Notes: a model not told the origin generated them from the letters alone. DNA of 64,000 bases from DASUPK01 sp963833375 (GCA_963833375.1 CAWHXR010000001.1:310001-374000); one strand, 5' to 3'. Numbered from the stretch's first letter, positions 8,141 through 16,837 are shown. A program made the numbers and translations.

Positions 8141-8599
8141 CTAGCGCTCGAACCTGAATTCGCCGGGCGAGGGTGGCGGGTAGGCGGCGGGCGCGGGGGC
8201 GTAGGCGGCGGTCGGGGCGGCAGCCGTGACCGTTTCGCCGGCCTGCAGCCGCCCGTGATCATGCTGCGCGCCGGGGCGGCGGCCGCGCCGGGGCCGATGA
8301 CGGCTGGGAACTTGCCGGTCCCGATGCGGACGCTTCCCCCTGGCCGCCGGAGCAGGCCGACGTGCCTGCTCGGCTTTCGCCGCGGGGGCCGGGGGAGCCG
8401 AGATCGGCGCCGGAGTCAATCCGACGTCCGCAGGCACCGGCGGCGGCCGATCTCCGCCGAGCAGCGCCGGCAACGACGCGATTCCCGCGACCGCAGCGAC
8501 CGCGATCGCCGCAGCGCGACCCACGCTCGCCCATCTGACCTGCCTTCCGGCCACGCACGAATGAGCGAGTCGCCTTCCGCTTCTCTCCCCCGCCGACAT
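8141..8599 (-). CDS. Small Pro/Ala-rich membrane-anchored protein, unknown function
   Basis: 152 aa from ATG 8599. A basic N-terminal stretch is followed by one hydrophobic helix (about 29-47, GRAAAIAVAAVAGIASLPAL). Directly after it comes GGDRPPPVPADVGL and then a long Pro/Ala/Arg-rich tail that looks disordered and extracytoplasmic. No domain is recognised. It is divergent from rpsF, whose promoter shares the gap. Codon usage has the same strong G/C third-position bias as its neighbours, which supports coding, but the amino-acid composition is so biased that some doubt remains. Confidence 0.55.
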   Translation of the reverse strand: MSAGERSGRRLAHSCVAGRQVRWASVGRAAAIAVAAVAGIASLPALLGGDRPPPVPADVGLTPAPISAPPAPAAKAEQARRPAPAARGKRPHRDRQVPSRHRPRRGRRPGAQHDHGRLQAGETVTAAAPTAAYAPAPAAYPPPSPGEFRFER

Positions 8600-8650
8600 T
8601 GAGCGGCAGGCCGCTCGCTTCGCATCCGCCGCCCCCTCGCGCCAGTCCTC

Positions 8651-8656
8651 TATAGT
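8651..8656 (+). promoter_or_regulatory. -10 box of the rpsF operon
   Basis: TATAGT lies 11 nt before the GTG start of rpsF, so the transcript would begin only a few bases before the start codon. No good -35 hexamer is visible at 16-18 bp spacing. Confidence 0.5.
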
Positions 8657-8667
8657 CGCGCGTCGCT

Positions 8668-9057
8668 GTGAACCGGAACTACGAACTCGTACTGATGCTC
8701 GACCCTGAGGCTGCGGACGAGGCCCGCGAGAAGATCGCCGGCGACGTGCGCCAGCAGATCGAGTCGGTGGGCACGCTCGACCGCGCCGACGTCTGGGGGA
8801 TGCGGAAGCTCGCCTACGAGATCCGCCAGCGAAACGAGGCCGACTACCGCTTCTACCGCTTCCAGGGCGAGCCCGAGCTGCTCGAGCGCCTGGACCACAG
8901 CCTGAAGATCACCGACGGCGTCCTCCGCTTCCGGATCTTCAAGGTCGACCCCGACGCGCCGGCGAACCCGCCGGCTGCCGCCGAGCGACCCGCGGCCGTG
9001 GGCTCCGACCGCCCCGATCGTGAGCGCCGGCCGCGCCGCGACGATCGCGACGAGTAG
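8668..9057 (+). CDS. rpsF: 30S ribosomal protein S6
   Basis: 129 aa, GTG start. The S6 ferredoxin-like fold is recognisable from NYELVLMLDPEA at the N-terminus, the strand WGMRKLAYEIRQR and the end of the core at LRFRIFKVD. The final 30 residues are a basic/acidic tail (RPDRERRPRRDDRDE) that is longer than in compact S6 proteins. S6 binds S18 on the small-subunit platform, and rpsR is two genes downstream. First gene of the rpsF-ssb-rpsR-rplI-dnaB group. Confidence 0.95.
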   Translation: MNRNYELVLMLDPEAADEAREKIAGDVRQQIESVGTLDRADVWGMRKLAYEIRQRNEADYRFYRFQGEPELLERLDHSLKITDGVLRFRIFKVDPDAPANPPAAAERPAAVGSDRPDRERRPRRDDRDE

Positions 9058-9070
9058 CTCCCCCACATCA

Positions 9071-9125
9071 AACGGGTTGCTCCCGCACCTGAACGGGTCG
9101 CGCCTTGCGGCGCGCCCTCGCATCA
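9071..9125 (+). repeat. Dispersed palindromic repeat, copy B
   Basis: Half unit AACGGGTTGCTCCCGCAC followed by a full unit AACGGGTCGCGC-CTTGC-GGCGCGC with tail CCTCGCATCA. It lies inside the rpsF operon, between rpsF and ssb, so it should be transcribed and could fold into a GC-rich hairpin. Confidence 0.75.
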
Positions 9126-9220
9126 CCGCAGTTTCCGGCCTTTCTTCCCACCCGGGGAGAGAACCCGCCGCGCGGCGACTTAAGATCGAAGTTCGGAATC
9201 GAAAGGAAGGGAGCTTCAAC

Positions 9221-9685
9221 TTGGCGGCCTCCAACATCAACACGGTCGTGATCACCGGGAATCTGACCAAAGATCCCGAGCTGCGCTCGACCCCCAACGG
9301 GACCTCCGTCTGCAAGCTTCGCGTGGCCGTCAACAGCCGTCGGAAAGACGGGGCCAGCGGCGAGTGGATCGACAAGCCCAACTACTTCGACGTCACCGTC
9401 TGGGGCGCGCAGGGCGAGAACTGCGCCAACTACCTCTCCAAGGGCCGTCCGATCGCCGTCGAAGGACGGCTGGACTGGCGCGAGTGGGAGGCGCAGGACG
9501 GCTCCAAGCGCCAGGCGGTGGAGATCATCGCGAACAGCGTCCAGTTCCTCGGCTCGCGCTCGGACAACGCGGGCGGAAGTGGCAACGGCTTCCAGGCGAG
9601 CTCGGACGTCCCGGCCGACACCTCGGACTTCGAGGGCGCAACGGCCAGCTCGAGCGCCGGCTCGGACGACGACATCCCGTTCTAG
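9221..9685 (+). CDS. ssb: Single-stranded DNA-binding protein
   Basis: 154 aa from TTG 9221, chosen because AAGGAAGGGAG sits 7-10 nt upstream and because SSB begins almost directly with the OB-fold strand (INTVVITGNLTKDPELRST). OB fold residues about 5-110 include WGAQGENCANYLSKG and VEGRLDWREWE. A Gly/Ser/Asp-rich linker leads to the acidic tip DDDIPF, the peptide that recruits replication and repair partners. It binds ssDNA at the fork; placement between rpsF and rpsR is the usual bacterial order. Confidence 0.95.
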   Translation: MAASNINTVVITGNLTKDPELRSTPNGTSVCKLRVAVNSRRKDGASGEWIDKPNYFDVTVWGAQGENCANYLSKGRPIAVEGRLDWREWEAQDGSKRQAVEIIANSVQFLGSRSDNAGGSGNGFQASSDVPADTSDFEGATASSSAGSDDDIPF

Positions 9686-9730
9686 GCTCGGGGCCCGGCC
9701 GGCCCTCGGCCGCTATCGTTCCCCTTCCAG

Positions 9731-9754
9731 CCGGCACGGCTTCCGCCGTGCCGG
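9731..9754 (+). promoter_or_regulatory. Perfect hairpin just upstream of rpsR
   Basis: CCGGCACGGC, loop TTCC, GCCGTGCCGG: a perfect 10-bp stem ending 9 nt before the rpsR ATG. There is no T-run, so it is not a classical terminator. It might control rpsR translation or uncouple it from ssb. Confidence 0.55.
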
Positions 9755-9763
9755 TGGCATGAG

Positions 9764-10033
9764 ATGGCGCGACAGCAACGACAGGCTCAGGCAACCGGCG
9801 GCCGCAGGCGCCGCGGACTCACCGATCGCGGTCGCCCGCGCAAGTACACGCGGATCAACGTTGACCAGATCGACTACAAGGACCTGACCCTGCTCCGCCG
9901 CTTCATCTCCGACCGCGGCAAGACCCGGTCCCGCCGCGTCACGGGCCTCTCCCGGAAGCACCAGCAGCAGCTCGCCTTGGCCGTGAAGCGGGCCCGCGAG
10001 CTCGCCCTGCTGCCCTACGTCGGCGAGCGCTGA
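9764..10033 (+). CDS. rpsR: 30S ribosomal protein S18
   Basis: 89 aa. The core YTRINVDQIDYKDLTLLRRF and ITDRGK-like turn (ISDRGKTRSRRVTG), then SRKHQQQLALAVKRAR and ALLPYV, are textbook S18. No zinc-ligand cysteines are present, so this is the zinc-free paralogue type. It pairs with S6 on the 30S platform. A strong hairpin precedes the start, and rplI follows after 4 bp. Confidence 0.96.
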   Translation: MARQQRQAQATGGRRRRGLTDRGRPRKYTRINVDQIDYKDLTLLRRFISDRGKTRSRRVTGLSRKHQQQLALAVKRARELALLPYVGER

Positions 10034-10037
10034 GCCG

Positions 10038-10505
10038 ATGGCCCAGGCCGTTCTGCTCAAGGACGTGGAGGGCCTCGGCGAGGCCGGCACCGCGATCGAC
10101 GTCTCCCCCGGGTACCTGCGCAACTACCTCGTGCCCCGCAAGCTGGCGCAGCCCGCAACCAAGGGCGCCCTGGAGGAGGCCCAGCGCAAGCGCGAGCGCG
10201 CCGCGGAGGCCGAACGCCGGGCCGCCGAGCGCGCGGGCGAGACCTCGGCCCTGCTCTCCAAGACCGTGCTGACGATCAACCACCGCGCCGGGGAGGACGG
10301 CAAGCTGTTCGGGTCCGTCACCTCCGCGGAGATCGCCGAGGCGATCCAGGCCGCTCGCGGCATCAAGGTCGACCGCAAGAAGATCCGACTCGAGGAGCCG
10401 ATCCGCGAGACCGGCACCTTCATGGTCGAGATCGAGGTCGGCGGCGGCGCCACCGCGTCGGTCAAGACGATCGTCGCGGAGCTGCGAGAGGGTCCCGAGG
10501 GCTGA
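10038..10505 (+). CDS. rplI: 50S ribosomal protein L9
   Basis: 155 aa. The N-terminal domain (AVLLKDVEGLGEAGTAIDVSPGYLRNYLVP) carries the L9 signature GYLRNYL. It is followed by a long basic helix rich in Arg/Glu/Ala and a C-terminal domain beginning KLFGSVTSAEIAEAI. L9 binds 23S rRNA near the L1 stalk. It lies 4 bp after rpsR and upstream of dnaB, the common bacterial arrangement. Confidence 0.96.
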   Translation: MAQAVLLKDVEGLGEAGTAIDVSPGYLRNYLVPRKLAQPATKGALEEAQRKRERAAEAERRAAERAGETSALLSKTVLTINHRAGEDGKLFGSVTSAEIAEAIQAARGIKVDRKKIRLEEPIRETGTFMVEIEVGGGATASVKTIVAELREGPEG

Positions 10506-10557
10506 AGCCCGAGGGACCACTCGTCTAGTTCCCGGACGCAAAGACCGCGCTTCCGCC

Positions 10558-10578
10558 CCAGGCACGAAACGTGCCTGG
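10558..10578 (+). terminator. Hairpin in the rplI-dnaB gap
   Basis: CCAGGCACG, loop AAA, CGTGCCTGG: a perfect 9-bp stem about 50 nt after rplI, without a T-run. It could end or attenuate transcription of the ribosomal operon before dnaB. The rest of the 251-bp gap holds a possible short upstream extension of dnaB but no other gene. Confidence 0.45.
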
Positions 10579-10756
10579 AACAAGCAGACCGCAAATAGCC
10601 CGAACATGGGTCGCGCAGGCACGCTCGCTGTGATTTTCTAGCCAGGCTCGCGCGGATCGGCTTCATTCCGGGGTGAAGGGAATCCGCCGGGCCCTTAACC
10701 AGACTTGGGAAGAGATTCGGCGGTTGCCGAGTCGATTGGCTGCGCGAGAGGAACAG

Positions 10757-12205
10757 TTGGCGACCAACGGAAAACCGACCATCGTCCCGCCCCAGAACCT
10801 GGAGGCCGAGGAGTCCGTGCTCGGGGCGATGATGGTCTCGGAGTCGACGATCGAGCCGGTGCTGCTCGATGTCCGCCTCCACGCCGACGACTTCTACCGG
10901 GATCGCCACCGCACGATCTACGAGGCGATCATCCGCCTCAACGAGGACGCGAACCCCGTCGACGTCCTCACCGTCTCCGAGGCGCTCGCCCAGCACGGCC
11001 GGCTCGACGAGGTCGGTGGCCGCGACGTGGTCGCCAGCCTGGCGGCCAAGGTCCCCGCCCCGGGCAGCGCCAGGCACTACGCGCAGATCGTCAAGCAGAA
11101 CGCGCTGATGCGGCGGCTCGACCAGACGGCGAAGCGGATCCAGCAGTCCGTCGCCGAGCGCGACGGCGAGCCCTCGGAGCTGGTGGAGCAGGCGGAGCGC
11201 CTCCTCTTCCAGGTCGCTCACGAGGAGCGCGCGGTCGACTTCCGCGAGATCGGCGAGATCCTCCACGACGAGATCGACAAGCTCGAGGCGCTCGCCAGCG
11301 GTAGCTCGGAGGTCACCGGGACGGCCTCCGGGTTCCGCGACCTCGACGACAAGACCGGCGGCTTCCAGCCCGGCAACCTGATCGTGATCGCGGCGCGGCC
11401 GGCGATGGGCAAGTCGACCCTGGTCTGCGACTTCGCGCAGAACGTCGCGATGAAGCAGCGGAAGCCGGTCGCCCTCTTCTCCCTCGAGATGTCTGAGATG
11501 GAGCTCGCCCACCGCTTCATCGGCTCGCAGTCGCGGATCTCGAGCGACCGCCTGCGCAAGGGCAAGGTCGCGAGCAAGGACTGGCCGAAGGTCGTCAAGG
11601 CCTGCAACCAGCTCGAGTCGGCCCCGCTCTGGATCGATGACTCCTCCGACCTCGGGCTGCTCGAGCTTCGCGCCAAGGCGAGGCGGCTGCACGCGCAGGA
11701 GAGGGGCCGCGGCCACGAGGGCCTCGGGCTGGTGATCGTCGACTACATGCAGCTGATGCGAAGCGACGACTCGCGCGCCAACCGCGTCGAGCAGGTCGCC
11801 CAGTTCAGCCGGGGGCTGAAGATCCTCGCTCGCGAGCTGAGCGTGCCGGTGATCGGCATCTCCCAGCTCTCTCGCGCGCCCGAGCAGCGGCCGGACAAGC
11901 GGCCGATCCTCTCGGACCTCCGCGAGTCGGGAGCGATCGAGCAGGACGCCGACCTGGTCGGCTTCCTCTATCGCGACGACTACTACAACGCGGAATCCGA
12001 GGATCCGGGCGGAGCGGAGCTGATCCTCGCCAAACACAGGAACGGGCCGGTCGGCACCGTCCGGCTCGTCTTCCTCGAGCACTATCCGAAGTTCGCCGAC
12101 CGCGCCCGCGAGGAGCGGCCCGTCGAGCAGCCGGCCGGTGAGGGGCCACCAATCCAGGACCTCTCCGGTCCCGAGGACGACTTCGCCGATGCCGGGGAGG
12201 CCTGA
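10757..12205 (+). CDS. dnaB: Replicative DNA helicase DnaB
   Basis: 482 aa from TTG 10757, preferred because AGAGGA lies just upstream and DnaB proteins begin close to PPQNLEAEESVLGAMM. An in-frame GTG at 10673 would add 28 residues but has no ribosome-binding site. The N-terminal collar domain is followed by the RecA-like motor with Walker A ARPAMGKST, Walker B LVIVDYMQLM, and the conserved QLSRAPEQRPDKRP and LRESGAIEQDAD stretches. No intein is visible. It unwinds DNA at the fork. Its 3' end overlaps the following loader gene, which fits joint expression of helicase and loader. Confidence 0.95.
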   Translation: MATNGKPTIVPPQNLEAEESVLGAMMVSESTIEPVLLDVRLHADDFYRDRHRTIYEAIIRLNEDANPVDVLTVSEALAQHGRLDEVGGRDVVASLAAKVPAPGSARHYAQIVKQNALMRRLDQTAKRIQQSVAERDGEPSELVEQAERLLFQVAHEERAVDFREIGEILHDEIDKLEALASGSSEVTGTASGFRDLDDKTGGFQPGNLIVIAARPAMGKSTLVCDFAQNVAMKQRKPVALFSLEMSEMELAHRFIGSQSRISSDRLRKGKVASKDWPKVVKACNQLESAPLWIDDSSDLGLLELRAKARRLHAQERGRGHEGLGLVIVDYMQLMRSDDSRANRVEQVAQFSRGLKILARELSVPVIGISQLSRAPEQRPDKRPILSDLRESGAIEQDADLVGFLYRDDYYNAESEDPGGAELILAKHRNGPVGTVRLVFLEHYPKFADRAREERPVEQPAGEGPPIQDLSGPEDDFADAGEA

Positions 12206-12977
12206 GCTGGCCGCCAGCCCACCATCCGGCGAGCGCCAGCCCTGCCGGCTCGGCATCTGCGACGGCTCCGGCTGGATCCTCGGCCCCGAGGACGTCGCCC
12301 GGCCCTGCGAGTGCCGCTCGCGAATGGTCGCCCGCGCCAGGCTGCGTGGCATCGACTCGGTGATCCCGGCGAAGTACCGCGGGGTCTCCTTCGATCGCCC
12401 GCCCGTCACCCAGATGAACGAGATCGTCGTCCGGCGGGTGCGGGACTACTGCACCTCGATCGAGGAGAACATCGCCTCCGGCCGCGGCCTCTGGCTCTAC
12501 GGCAGCTCGGGGACCGGCAAGACCACCCTCGCGATGCTGGTCTCGCGCACGGCGCTCGAGGCGGGACGCTCGGTGGCGATCTACTCGCTGCCCAAGCTGC
12601 TGGCGCGTATCCGCCGCACCTTCGACGCTGAGGTCGGCGAGCAGTCCTACTCCGACCTCTTCGAGCGCCTGGCGACCGTCGACCTCCTCCACATCGACGA
12701 CCTCGGGGCCGAGAACCGCACGGAGTGGGTGCTGGAGCAGCTCTACGCGCTCGTCAACGAGCGCTACGAGGCGCAGCGCTCCCTTGTAGTGACCACCAAC
12801 CTCGAGGAGCACGAGCTCGAGGATCAGATCGGCGCGCGCGTCGTCTCGCGCCTGGTGGAGATGTGCGGCGATCCCCTGCCGCTGTTCGACGAGGACCGCC
12901 GGATGCGAGTCTCGGCCGACGTCGCGGCCTCCCTGGGCGAGGGCGGCGGATCCTCCCTCGGCCCCCTCGACCACTAG
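12189..12977 (+). CDS. DnaC-like AAA+ helicase loader
   Basis: 262 aa from ATG 12189, overlapping dnaB by 17 bp. The N-terminus has four cysteines (CRLGIC and CEC) in a zinc-finger pattern, as in DnaC/DnaI and IstB-like proteins. The AAA+ core has Walker A GSSGTGKTT, Walker B LLHIDDLGAE and a sensor-1 VVTTN. Such proteins place the DnaB ring on DNA. Coupling to dnaB argues that it is a true loader rather than an IstB transposition helper. The window also holds a DciA-like gene (52410), an unusual pairing. Confidence 0.85.
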   Translation: MPGRPELAASPPSGERQPCRLGICDGSGWILGPEDVARPCECRSRMVARARLRGIDSVIPAKYRGVSFDRPPVTQMNEIVVRRVRDYCTSIEENIASGRGLWLYGSSGTGKTTLAMLVSRTALEAGRSVAIYSLPKLLARIRRTFDAEVGEQSYSDLFERLATVDLLHIDDLGAENRTEWVLEQLYALVNERYEAQRSLVVTTNLEEHELEDQIGARVVSRLVEMCGDPLPLFDEDRRMRVSADVAASLGEGGGSSLGPLDH

Positions 12978-13015
12978 GGCCGGCCGCGCGGACCGCCGGG
13001 CCGTCTTTGGACCCT

Positions 13016-13021
13016 CATAAT
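13016..13021 (+). promoter_or_regulatory. -10 box directly before purA
   Basis: CATAAT ends 8 nt before the GTG start of purA, which would make the mRNA leaderless or nearly so. No Shine-Dalgarno sequence is seen upstream of this GTG. Confidence 0.45.
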
Positions 13022-13029
13022 CTGGCGCC

Positions 13030-14340
<1,311 letters not shown>

Positions 14341-14361
14341 CGGCCACCCCGCAGCGATCCA

Positions 14362-15090
14362 CTAGGCGAGCGCGCCGGTCGAGCGCATCACGTGCTCTCC
14401 GAGCTGCGGGATCAGCCCCTCCTCCACGCCCCTCACCTCACCGCGGCGGAGGACGCGGAGTCCAAGGATCGTCGCGGCGAGAGTCGCAGTGATCCCGAGG
14501 CTGAGCTGCACGCTGAGCAGCCCCTGCCGCGTCCAGTAGACGTCCTGGAGGTCGAGCAGCAGCGCCGCCTCGTCCATGGTCAGGCCCATGCCGACGCCGA
14601 AGGGGATCGCCAGGGTCGCCTCCACCCTCTCGTTCCGGCTGGTGATCGCCCCCACACCGGAGCCGAAGGCGAGCACGATTCCCGGGATGAAGTGATGGAT
14701 GTGGCGGCCGTTGATCCGGACGTTGGCCGCCGGCCACCAGCCGCTGCGGATCCCCCAGGTCGAGAGCCGGGCGATCGCGAACGCCCCGAGGAAACCCTGC
14801 AGGATGTTGAAGAGGACGGTCTCGCTGTGGGGGGTCGCGCGAATCCCGCGGCGGGCGACCGCGATCGTGTCACGGGTGGCGTGGCTCGCCGCGTCGACGA
14901 GGGTGGTGGGAGTGTCGGCGTTCCTGCTGTCGCGGCGGCGTCGCGCCATGCGCACGAGCTCTCCGGAGACGAGCGTGCCGAAGGCCCCGAGAGCGAGCAC
15001 GGCGAGCCCCACGGTCGCCCGTTCGCTGCTCGCCCCGCTGGCGAGGGCGGTGAGCCGCCGCTTCCTGGTCCGCCTGCCGATCGGCCTCAT
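14362..15090 (-). CDS. Conserved integral membrane protein, unknown function
   Basis: 242 aa from ATG 15090. A basic N-terminus (RRTRKRR) is followed by about five or six hydrophobic segments: roughly 25-45, 92-112, 130-150, 160-180 and 198-220. The central INGRHIHHFIPGIVLAF, with a His-His-Phe turn at the start of a helix, and GMGLTMDEAALLLDL look like conserved functional sites, possibly metal- or proton-related. I do not recognise a named family. The gene is convergent with purA. Confidence 0.7.
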   Translation of the reverse strand: MRPIGRRTRKRRLTALASGASSERATVGLAVLALGAFGTLVSGELVRMARRRRDSRNADTPTTLVDAASHATRDTIAVARRGIRATPHSETVLFNILQGFLGAFAIARLSTWGIRSGWWPAANVRINGRHIHHFIPGIVLAFGSGVGAITSRNERVEATLAIPFGVGMGLTMDEAALLLDLQDVYWTRQGLLSVQLSLGITATLAATILGLRVLRRGEVRGVEEGLIPQLGEHVMRSTGALA

Positions 15091-15219
15091 GCGCTGCTGT
15101 GCATGCTAGCCAGGCGGAGTCTGGCAGCCCGCAAATAGCGGCAGGAATTCGGCGTTGTGCAGCTAAATCAGTGGTTTCTACTGGCACGGGGGTCCGCGGC
15201 GCTCAATAAGGTTTTGGCG

Positions 15220-15315
15220 ATGCGCAGGCTGCTCTCACCGGTCAACGTAGGCGTCAGCGCCGCCCGCCACGTGCTCTGGTATCTGAGCTACCACACCGGA
15301 ACCCGCCAGGCCTAG
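15220..15315 (+). CDS. Possible 31-residue peptide
   Basis: A short open frame (MRRLLSPVNVGVSAARHVLW..., 31 codons plus stop) with AAGG 8-11 nt before its ATG, 12 bp ahead of the GlsB-like gene. Its amphipathic, basic composition would suit a small membrane peptide. There is no homology evidence; chance is quite possible. Confidence 0.25.
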   Translation: MRRLLSPVNVGVSAARHVLWYLSYHTGTRQA

Positions 15316-15327
15316 GCGACCAGATCG

Positions 15328-15582
15328 ATGGGGGTAATCGCCTGGATCATCCTCGGACTCTTCGCCGGAACGATCGCGCGCGCCCTGATCCCGGGCCGGA
15401 CGGAACCCGGCGGCTGCATCGGCACCACCGCGGTCGGCATCCTCGGCGCGCTGATCGGAGGGTTCATCGCCAGCGCCCTGGGCGTCGGGCACATCCACGA
15501 CTTCTTCAATCTCGGGACCTGGCTGATCGCGATCGGCGGCTCCATCCTCCTGCTGCTGATCATCCGCGCGGTCGCGCGCTGA
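15328..15582 (+). CDS. GlsB/YeaQ/YmgE-family small membrane protein
   Basis: 84 aa, very hydrophobic, with three helices separated by glycine turns: GVIAWIILGLFAGTIARAL, then GCIGTTAVGILGALIGGFIAS, then LGTWLIAIGGSILLLLIIRA. The pattern GLFAGTIARALIPGR plus GGxIGTxxVGIxGAxIGGFI is typical of the transglycosylase-associated (YmgE) family, whose role is uncertain and often stress-linked. The IS481 element sits 20 bp downstream; before that insertion this gene was separated by only some 15 bp from the convergent gene now ending at 16667. Confidence 0.85.
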   Translation: MGVIAWIILGLFAGTIARALIPGRTEPGGCIGTTAVGILGALIGGFIASALGVGHIHDFFNLGTWLIAIGGSILLLLIIRAVAR

Positions 15583-15596
15583 CCAGAGCCTGCTCG

Positions 15597-15602
15597 GCTA
15601 GG
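15597..15602. repeat. Left target-site duplication of the IS481 element
   Basis: GCTAGG, identical to 16666-16671, directly flanks the IS end. It fits the NCTAGN target and 6-bp duplication known for IS481 of Bordetella pertussis. Confidence 0.88.
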
Positions 15603-16665
15603 TGTAATCCCTGAGCCCGTTGTTTCATCCGGGCCCCCTTGAAGGCTGGGGGTGTCCACCCACCCAGCCTCAAGGAGGTATCCCGGATGAAGCTCCACGC
15701 TAACGCCGCGCTCAGCCTGAACCAGCGCCGACGGCTCGCAAGGAGGGTCAACGAGGAGGGCTGGTCGGCGGCCAGGGTCGCCGGCGCCCAGGAGGTGAGC
15801 CAGCCCACCGCCCGCAAGTGGGCGCATCGCTTCCGGGCCGAGGGCGAGGCCGGCCTGCTCGACCGCCCCTCAGCCGCCAACCGCGTCTGGAACCGGACCC
15901 CCGAGGATCGCATCGAGGCGATCCGCGCCCTGCGGCGTCTGCGCTTCACCGGCGCCGAGATCGCCGAGCTGCTCGAGACCCCCGAGACCACCGTCTCGGG
16001 GATCCTCACCAGGGTCGGCCTCGGGCGTCTCGGTCGCCTTGGTCTCGAGCCGCCGCGCCGCTACGAGCGCTCCCGCCCCGGCGAGCTCCTCCACGTCGAC
16101 GTCAAGAAGCTCGGCAAGATCAAGCGCGGGGCCGGCAAGCGGATCACCGGCGGTTCCTCTCACTACACCGGCAGCTACACCGACGCCACGGGAAGGCGGC
16201 GCGGGATGGCCGGCTGGGAGTTCGTCCACGTCTGCGTCGACGACGCCACCCGCCTGGCCTACGCCGAGGTGCTCTCAGACGAGCGGGCGAGAACCGCAGT
16301 TGGATTCCTGCGCCGCGCCGTTCGCTTCTTTCAGCGCCACGGCGTCGAGGTCGAGGCGGTGATGACCGACAACGGCTCCGCCTATCGCTCGATGATCCAC
16401 TCGCTCGCCTCCAGGGCGCTCGGGCTCAAGCACCTGCGCACTCGCCCGCGGCGACCGCAGACCAACGGCAAGGCCGAGCGCTTCATCCGCACGATGCTCG
16501 GTGGTTGGGCATATGGGGCGATTTACCGAAGCTCCGAGGAGCGGACGAGAGCTTTGCAGGGGTGGCTTTGGCGCTACAACTTCCGGCGACCGCATGGCTC
16601 CCTCGGCCGAAGGCCACCGGCGGCTCGTCTTGACGAGCTGAGAAACAACCCGCTCGGGTCTTACA
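15603..16665 (+). mobile_element. Intact IS481-family insertion sequence (1063 bp)
   Basis: Imperfect terminal inverted repeats: the left end TGTAATCCCTGAGCCCGTTG faces the right end which, read on the other strand, is TGTAAGACCCGAGCGGGTTG, both followed by TTTC. One transposase gene fills the element. The 6-bp GCTAGG duplications and an intact reading frame point to a recent, probably active insertion. A hairpin (15639-15650 pairing with 15663-15673) lies just before the transposase ribosome-binding site and may limit expression from outside promoters. Confidence 0.92.
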
Positions 16666-16670
16666 GCTAG
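15687..16670 (+). CDS. IS481-family transposase (DDE)
   Basis: 327 aa from ATG 15687, which follows a strong AAGGAGG at 7-nt spacing; an in-frame GTG at 15639 lies inside the hairpin and is less likely. The N-terminus holds two helix-turn-helix modules (about 10-95, with SQPTARKWAHRF and ETTVSGILTR). The rve/DDE integrase core has the first Asp in LHVDVKKLGKI, the second in AVMTDNGSAY and the Glu in TNGKAERFIRTM, and ends with YNFRRPHGSLGRRPP. The stop codon TAG lies in the flanking target duplication, not in the IS itself, so the protein end depends on the CTAG target. Confidence 0.94.
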   Translation: MKLHANAALSLNQRRRLARRVNEEGWSAARVAGAQEVSQPTARKWAHRFRAEGEAGLLDRPSAANRVWNRTPEDRIEAIRALRRLRFTGAEIAELLETPETTVSGILTRVGLGRLGRLGLEPPRRYERSRPGELLHVDVKKLGKIKRGAGKRITGGSSHYTGSYTDATGRRRGMAGWEFVHVCVDDATRLAYAEVLSDERARTAVGFLRRAVRFFQRHGVEVEAVMTDNGSAYRSMIHSLASRALGLKHLRTRPRRPQTNGKAERFIRTMLGGWAYGAIYRSSEERTRALQGWLWRYNFRRPHGSLGRRPPAARLDELRNNPLGSYS

Positions 16671-16671
16671 G
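16666..16671. repeat. Right target-site duplication of the IS481 element
   Basis: GCTAGG. It provides TAG stop codons on both strands: for the transposase (16668-16670) and for the 56-residue gene on the minus strand (16667-16669). Confidence 0.88.
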
Positions 16672-16837
16672 ACAGCGCCCAGCCGAAGCTGAGGGCGGAG
16701 ACGATCGCGACGAAGGCGCCGCCCAGCTTCGCCAGCTCGCCACCCACGAGTGCGTCGAACAGCAGGTAGGCGACCAGGCCGACGCCGCCACCGAGCACGA
16801 TCGCGCCGAGTGCCCGAATCAGCCCGTCGGAGTTCAT
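16667..16837 (-). CDS. 56-residue two-helix membrane protein
   Basis: From ATG 16837, with GGAGA about 9 nt upstream. The sequence begins MNSDGLIRALGAIVLGGGVG and consists of two hydrophobic helices (about 6-28 and 38-54) around a short LFDALVGGELAKLGG link, a typical small inner-membrane protein. No family is recognised. Its stop codon is the exact IS481 target site (CTAG), so the insertion left the protein unchanged. Confidence 0.6.
   Translation of the reverse strand: MNSDGLIRALGAIVLGGGVGLVAYLLFDALVGGELAKLGGAFVAIVSALSFGWALS

Noticed and set aside
8140..8145. Second GCTAGC as a possible right target duplication of the solo IS end
   Set aside because: The sequence before it does not resemble an IS right end, and the hexamer is the stop codon of the neighbouring gene, so the match is easily accidental.
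10673..10756. Extended N-terminus of DnaB from GTG 10673
   Set aside because: No ribosome-binding site and no resemblance to DnaB N-termini; TTG 10757 has AGAGGA just upstream and starts next to the conserved region.
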